Assembly (NCBI RefSeq): GCF_002879645.1
Contig: NZ_PNRE01000100.1
Location: 1 to 64,000 of the forward strand
Origin: Halomonas heilongjiangensis
GTDB taxonomy: Bacteria > Pseudomonadota > Gammaproteobacteria > Pseudomonadales > Halomonadaceae
Reading direction: 5' to 3'
DNA length: 64,000 nucleotides
Part shown: positions 60,076-64,000 of the stretch, in pieces
Numbering within the stretch: position 1 is the stretch's first letter
How the letters are laid out: every line of letters starts with the position of its first letter
Notes under the pieces: generated by a model
Seen by the model: the letters and a program-made list of their open reading frames with translations, nothing else
Told to the model about the DNA's origin: nothing
The model's database searches: none
Translations under genes and position numbers: made by a program

Positions 60076-60660
60076 ATGCGACTGAAGCTTGGATCGGCGC
60101 TTGAAGAGTCGCTCAGCAATTACCTGACCTTAGCGGTCATCATTGCCGCCATACTGACCGCACCGCTGACGATCGCTTACTGGTTAGAAGTGGAACACCC
60201 CCTGATCACTGTCGCCGATTGGCTGATCTGGGCAGTGTTCGTGGTCGAGTATGCTTTCTACATGGCCATCTCGCAAGACCGCTGGAAAACCACAAAAGAC
60301 AACTGGCTGTCGGTATTGATTATCCTGTTGTCCTTTCCACTGCTTCACGAGATACTCAAGTTCACTCGGCTGATGAGACTTCTCCGCCCACTGCCGCTGC
60401 TGCGACAGTCGGCCCTGCTCCGACAGATTGATCTGTTCCGCCTGTCGAGCATCCGCAACGCCGGCAGCAATGCAGCGATAACAGCGGCCAAGGACAAGCT
60501 GGGGAAGGAACACTGGGCTGTCCGCTTCATCGTTCGCGTCGAGTACTATCGTTCACGCCTTGTTACGGCTCTGCTGAAACTCCTGCCATTCATAAAGTCC
60601 AGCACCATTCGCAAGCGGCGTCGGGAGGAGCGCTCAAAGCGCCAGGACATGAGCGAATAG
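60076..60660 (+). CDS. Stand-alone voltage-sensor-like membrane protein
   Basis: 194 aa. Four membrane segments: about 16-40, 47-70, 76-96 and an arginine-rich S4-like helix, LKFTRLMRLLRPLPLLRQSALLRQ (about 95-118), with R every third or fourth residue. S2/S3 acidic residues (VEYAF, KDNW) are present. There is no pore loop or S5-S6 after it, unlike ion channels. The C-terminus is basic and soluble. It could be a proton-channel-like voltage-sensor domain or a truncated channel. Confidence 0.7.
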   Translation: MRLKLGSALEESLSNYLTLAVIIAAILTAPLTIAYWLEVEHPLITVADWLIWAVFVVEYAFYMAISQDRWKTTKDNWLSVLIILLSFPLLHEILKFTRLMRLLRPLPLLRQSALLRQIDLFRLSSIRNAGSNAAITAAKDKLGKEHWAVRFIVRVEYYRSRLVTALLKLLPFIKSSTIRKRRREERSKRQDMSE

Positions 60661-60773
60661 CCGGCCAACTGTCCGGTGAGTCGATATCGCGTTCATGCTC
60701 ATCCTGTCCTCCTGATGGCTGCACTATAGCCTGTGCAGCTCAGAAGGGAGTCACTTCAGCAGGCGAGAAGGGC

Positions 60774-60953
60774 GTGCTCTTTGTGTTCCCGCTCGCTGCT
60801 TGGGGTGTGCTTTATCTCGGGGCGCTAGACTTCCGGTGGAGGATGTTCGCCAAAGGGCCTCGGTGGGCTTGGGGTGGAGTGGCTATCGCGACCGTGGGCC
60901 TGGCAGTGCTTTGGATGGCCACTGCTGTGGTCCTCATCGTGCTCGGGTGGTAA
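60774..60953 (+). CDS. Small two-helix membrane protein, 59 aa
   Basis: GTG start at 60774 after GAGAAGGGC. Reads LFVFPLAAWGVLYLGALDF, a basic-aromatic linker, then GGVAIATVGLAVLWMATAVV, giving two membrane segments. No family recognised. The downstream gap to 61316 holds only a weak attC-like stretch (61015-61059). Confidence 0.45.
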   Translation: MLFVFPLAAWGVLYLGALDFRWRMFAKGPRWAWGGVAIATVGLAVLWMATAVVLIVLGW

Positions 60954-61014
60954 ACGTAATTACGTCGATGCTTGGGGCTTGATGCGGCGAAGCGAATGGA
61001 ATCCAGCTAACATC

Positions 61015-61059
61015 AACTTATAGCCGACGGATTCGCCGCGGCTGAGCTTCGCATTAGGC
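61015..61059. other. Weak attC-like sequence
   Basis: AGCTAAC ... ATTAGGC with inner AGCCGACGG / CCGCGGCT. The core lacks the G of GTTAGGC. Confidence 0.35.
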
Positions 61060-61316
61060 GACGCGAAGGGTGAGTGGTTGTAGGGCAGGGCGACCGCCGG
61101 CCAGATGTCCCAGGGGCGAATGGCAGGCGTAAGCGGTCTGCTCACCAGCCCGCTACCTCGGCAGGGTATCCGGCCTAGGTGGCGGGGCCAATTGAAGCCC
61201 GTCCGATATCCCGAGAAATTGTGCCTTATCGGGACGGCCTCTGCAGCGAAGGAACGCCTTTCAAGACGGCAGGGGATGGAGGCCGGGTGTTCGTCTTTAT
61301 TTGCGAGGAATAAACA

Positions 61317-61478
61317 ATGGATCCTATCGTACTGATCCTTATCGTGATCTTGGTTCTCGCTCTGCTGGGTGGTGGCTACGGTTACCGCAGCGGCAACAAC
61401 ATCCTCGCCGGGGGCGGCGGCATAGTCGGGCTAATCCTGATCGTCCTCCTTGTTCTTTTCCTGATGGGCCGTTTATAA
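61317..61478 (+). CDS. DUF3309-like small membrane protein, 53 aa
   Basis: MDPIVLILIVILVLALLGGG, then GYRSGNNILAGGGG, then a second hydrophobic segment ending FLMGRL. This two-helix glycine-linked layout resembles DUF3309/YqaE-like short proteins often linked to stress. AGGAA lies about 8 nt before the ATG. Confidence 0.65.
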   Translation: MDPIVLILIVILVLALLGGGYGYRSGNNILAGGGGIVGLILIVLLVLFLMGRL

Positions 61479-61592
61479 CGGTGCTTGAATGCCCGTCCGG
61501 GGACGATTAAGCGCAGGCTGCTGAACCAGTCGTTGCAGCAGATGGGGTTCGTTGTAACCATTCCGATCGCTTGATTTTAGAGGAGACGCAGC

Positions 61593-61984
61593 ATGGATCG
61601 GTTCACGGGCGGTTGCCTTTGCGGCAACGTCCGAATGGTGGCGTCGGGGCCCCATACCGGGTCGGCCTTTGCCACTGTCTCGACTGCCGCAAGCATCATG
61701 GGGCCCTGTTTTACGCTTCCGCGGTGTTCCCTCAGGATGCGGTGACGATCGCTGGCGAAACACGCGACTACGCCGGGCGGTTTTTCTGTCCCCGCTGCGG
61801 CTCGTCCGTTTTCGCACGCACCGCAGACGAAATCGAAGTGCACCTGGCATCCCTGGATGCCCCTGACCAACTGATGCCAACCTACGAGAGCTGGATCGTC
61901 CGTCGCGATTCCTGGTTGCCGCCGTTCCCGCTCACGAGACGCTACGAGCGCGATCGTGATGCCACGGGTCGCTTTGAGGAGTAG
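61593..61984 (+). pseudogene. GFA-family (glutathione-dependent formaldehyde-activating-like) protein, frameshifted
   Basis: ATG 61593 with GAGGAG reads MDRFTGGCLCGNVRMVASG. The rest, APYRVGLCHCLDCRKHHGALF with zinc cysteines and GRFFCPRCGSSVFAR, lies in another frame. The break is in the GGGGCCCC run at about 61647-61654. One added base restores about 130 aa, normal for the family. A sequencing error in the homopolymers or a recent mutation is possible. Confidence 0.8.
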
Positions 61985-62045
61985 GTGGCACGCACGGGGC
62001 GAAGGCGCCGTTACGGCTTCACGCCGATGCTGCGCACCACCCAAC

Positions 62046-62080
62046 AAAAGGGCCCGCGAGAGATTTTCGTGGGCCCTTTT
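62046..62080. terminator. Bidirectional rho-independent terminator
   Basis: AAAAGGGCCC ... GGGCCCTTTT hairpin between the convergent GFA and YHS genes, with A- and T-tracts on both sides. Confidence 0.85.
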
Positions 62081-62188
62081 GCTTGAGGCGGGGGAGTGGG
62101 CCAGGCGGCTCCCGACTCCTCCCGGAAGTGCTCCCCGCATGGTGATACAGCACACCGGCATGCCGTTGCTCATCCTGACACCGGGGGA

Positions 62189-62638
62189 TCACTGCTGGAA
62201 GATATTCGGCCAGTGTTCATCGGCCGCGGCGATGTTGTCGGGAATGTTCCTTTCCCAGCGCCACTGGATCCACCTGCTGAAGTTCAGATAGAGCTTGCCG
62301 TCGACGATCTTCCACGCCTCGGGAATGGTCGCGGCGGCCTCACCGCGTGCCGCCGCCCAGGCGCACCAGCCGCCGTACTGGGGCGCATAGGCCTCGGGGT
62401 CCGCCTGGAACCGGTCGCGATGCTCGGCCGACACGAACTGCCAGGTGGCATTGCGCCACTCCAGCCGATAGTCGGGCGAGCCCTGTACCGGCTGACCCTG
62501 GGTGAAGTAGGCCACCGGGTCCGTGCCACCGATGGCCAGGCCATCGCGGGTAAAGATGCCCCCCTCGGCGAACGCCCCCATGGACCAAACCAGGCCGATC
62601 ACCAGGGCGGCTGCCAGCCACCAACCCGTACGCTTCAT
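62189..62638 (-). CDS. YHS-domain exported protein
   Basis: 149 aa from ATG 62638, with GGAGG upstream. Signal peptide MKRTGWWLAAALVIGLVWSMGAFA. YHS-type domain: GGTDPVAYFTQGQPVQGS, YRLEWRNATWQFVSAEHRDRF and PQYGGWCAWA. Such proteins are thought to bind metal in the periplasm, perhaps copper. The true YHS cysteine ligands are partly replaced, so binding is uncertain. Confidence 0.85.
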   Translation of the reverse strand: MKRTGWWLAAALVIGLVWSMGAFAEGGIFTRDGLAIGGTDPVAYFTQGQPVQGSPDYRLEWRNATWQFVSAEHRDRFQADPEAYAPQYGGWCAWAAARGEAAATIPEAWKIVDGKLYLNFSRWIQWRWERNIPDNIAAADEHWPNIFQQ

Positions 62639-62874
62639 GGTTCGCCTCCTCGCGACCCGTCGCTCACGAGGGTTCTGTCGAGAAATGGCCCTCCACCTTA
62701 CAGGCGATGTGGGTTCCCTCCGCGGGCCCGGCGGCGCCGAGCCCCTGCCGACGCCACGGCGTTGGCCGGCTGGCCCGGTGATCACGCCGGCCGGCGGGGG
62801 AAGGGGAGACTTACCTGCTAGACTGAATTCGAGCCTGGTGGCGCATCGGGCCCAGGTCGGCGAGGAGAGCAGAT

Positions 62875-63096
62875 ATGGGGTCCAAGGCAGAGCGGGACGT
62901 GGAGAAGGGGTACCCGAAGGCCGACTTCGTGGCCAAGCTACGGCGCCTGGCAGATGCCATCGAGAAGGGGGAACGTTTCGAGATACAGATTGCGGGCGAG
63001 CGCATCTATGTGCCCGTCCGAGCCGAATTCACCATCGAACACGAACGCTCGGATGATGAGGAGGAGATAGAGTTCCAGCTCAAATGGCAACGCTGA
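62875..63096 (+). CDS. Amphi-Trp domain protein, 73 aa
   Basis: MGSKAERDVEKGYPKADFVA and LRRLADAIEKGERFEIQIAG, ending EEEIEFQLKWQR with the terminal tryptophan that names the family. Function unknown. Such genes are common in halophiles. 58 nt before the antiporter gene. Confidence 0.85.
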   Translation: MGSKAERDVEKGYPKADFVAKLRRLADAIEKGERFEIQIAGERIYVPVRAEFTIEHERSDDEEEIEFQLKWQR

Positions 63097-63154
63097 AGAC
63101 TTGACTCGGGTCGCGTGCGGCTGAGCGAATGAGTACTCACTTGACGAGTCACCT

Positions 63155-64000
63155 ATGACAACCGCTACCTGGTTTATCTTGATCGGTTCACTGCTGCTGG
63201 TAGTGGGCTTTACCTTCTCCTACCTCAAGAGCGTGCCCGCCACCTCGGCCATCGTCTATCTTCTTATTGGATTCGTTGTGGGGCCCATGGGCTTCAACTT
63301 GTTTCATTTCAATCCGCTGGAAGAGTCGGCTTTGTTGGAGCTCCTGACCGAAATCGCCGTGCTCATTTCACTGTATTGCGCCGGCGTAAAAATGCCGGCA
63401 CCGGTGACCCTGAAGCGATGGCGAACTCCCCTGCAACTGGCGGTGGTTTCGATGGCGCTCACCGTCGGGTTAGTGACGCTGTTCGGCTACTACTGGCTTG
63501 CTTTGCCCCTTGGGGCCGCCGTGCTGCTGGGTGCCGTGGTCGCACCGACCGACCCTGTACTGGCGACCGAGGTGCAGGTTCGTCACGCCGATGATACCGA
63601 CGAACTACGTTTTTCATTGACCTGCGAGGCCGGAATGAACGACGGCAGTGCCTTCCCGTTCCTGATGCTCGGCCTGGGATTGCTGGGGCTGCACGATCTC
63701 GGCGACGCCGGTTGGCGGTGGCTGGCGGTGGATGTGTTGTGGGCAAGCGGTGCCGGTGTCGGCATCGGTATCTTGGCGGGCGTTGGCGTCGGTTGGCTGG
63801 TAAACAAGATCCGCACCCGCTTTGTGGACACGGCCTTTCTGGAAAGCTTTCTCGGCCTGGGGCTGATCGCGTTCGCCTACGGAATCAGCCTGTTGGTGGA
63901 TGCCTGGGGCTTCTTGGCCGTTTTCAGCGCAGCGGTGGCTCTGCGCCATACCGAATTGAAACTGGCCGGCCTCGAACAGGGTTACTCGGTACCTGTCGAG
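63155..64000 (+). CDS. CPA1-type Na+/H+ antiporter (NhaP-like), 3' end outside window
   Basis: 282 codons from ATG 63155 to the right edge. Membrane helices throughout. The conserved region GAVVAPTDPVLATEVQV contains the TDP motif of CPA1 exchangers, and EAGMNDGSAFPFLMLGLG carries the ND ion-binding pair (here MND). Sodium or potassium extrusion is expected in a halophile. The C-terminal half is missing. Confidence 0.9.
   Translation, partial: MTTATWFILIGSLLLVVGFTFSYLKSVPATSAIVYLLIGFVVGPMGFNLFHFNPLEESALLELLTEIAVLISLYCAGVKMPAPVTLKRWRTPLQLAVVSMALTVGLVTLFGYYWLALPLGAAVLLGAVVAPTDPVLATEVQVRHADDTDELRFSLTCEAGMNDGSAFPFLMLGLGLLGLHDLGDAGWRWLAVDVLWASGAGVGIGILAGVGVGWLVNKIRTRFVDTAFLESFLGLGLIAFAYGISLLVDAWGFLAVFSAAVALRHTELKLAGLEQGYSVPVE

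Noticed and set aside
1..64000. CRISPR array, rRNA or tRNA genes
   Set aside because: No regularly spaced repeat-spacer series and no cloverleaf or rRNA-like sequence was found. Repeats present are dispersed or tandem pairs only.

Overview
The window is about 64 kb of mostly high-GC DNA. Its gene content suggests a halophilic gammaproteobacterium of the Halomonas type: Na+/H+ antiporters of the NhaC and CPA1 types at the two ends, a TRAP transporter, pipecolate/lysine catabolism, a YHS protein and an amphi-Trp protein. No rRNA, tRNA or other taxonomic marker is present, so this is an inference from gene content and codon use.

Region 1 (1-6.4 kb) holds a lysine/pipecolate catabolic unit on the minus strand (amaB, amaA, then an NhaC-type antiporter). 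A divergent LysR regulator is followed by a MOSC protein. Region 2 (6.4-18 kb) starts with a mobile-looking repeat and an ACR3/bile-acid-type transporter. It continues with a catabolic cluster for an aromatic acid: TRAP transporter, aryl-CoA ligase, aryl-CoA FAD hydroxylase, hot-dog thioesterase, VOC metalloenzyme with an 86-aa companion, alpha/beta hydrolase and maleate cis-trans isomerase. A divergent TetR gene controls it. Three copies of the operator ATTGAT-N5-ATCAAT lie in front of three of its transcription units. The parsimonious route is aromatic acid, aryl-CoA, hydroxyaryl-CoA, free hydroxy acid, ring cleavage, hydrolysis to maleate, then fumarate.

Region 3 (18-29.5 kb) starts with a lysozyme-like protein. 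Two divergent heme-enzyme operons follow. The minus operon encodes a large exported animal-type heme peroxidase, a catalase-fold lipoprotein, two small proteins and a patatin-like lipoprotein lipase. The plus operon encodes a membrane protein with an internal duplication and a DyP-peroxidase/catalase-like fusion. Together they resemble an oxylipin-forming set: lipase, fatty-acid dioxygenase, and catalase-fold hydroperoxide enzyme.

Region 4 (29.5-53.6 kb) is an accessory island, mostly of lower GC and mostly plus-strand. It is a gene-cassette array with many attC-like sites and no integrase in the window (a CALIN-type array). Cassettes carry defence-like or nuclease-like genes: NERD, PIN_8, two HEPN proteins, a zinc-hook ATPase, NYN-LOTUS and GIY-YIG. 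They also carry small secreted proteins, a cupin and an SRPBCC protein. An IS200-like element with a frameshifted transposase, a MITE and several interspersed repeats lie among them. About 270 bp covering the 3' end of the DyP-catalase gene is repeated at 50.8 kb, so the main array is bracketed by an imperfect direct repeat. A high-GC segment (47.6-50.6 kb: TrmO, DM13, BNR-repeat proteins) sits inside it.

Region 5 (53.6-58 kb) is backbone-like: a 5'-truncated RES-domain gene, a spermidine-synthase-like membrane protein and an exported isoaspartyl methyltransferase. Region 6 (58-60 kb) is a second, decaying cassette patch (DUF6194 pseudogene, VOC remnant, RibD/DHFR-like cassette, truncated cassette gene). 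Region 7 (60-64 kb) holds a stand-alone voltage-sensor-like protein, small membrane proteins, a frameshifted GFA gene, YHS and amphi-Trp proteins, and the start of a CPA1 antiporter.
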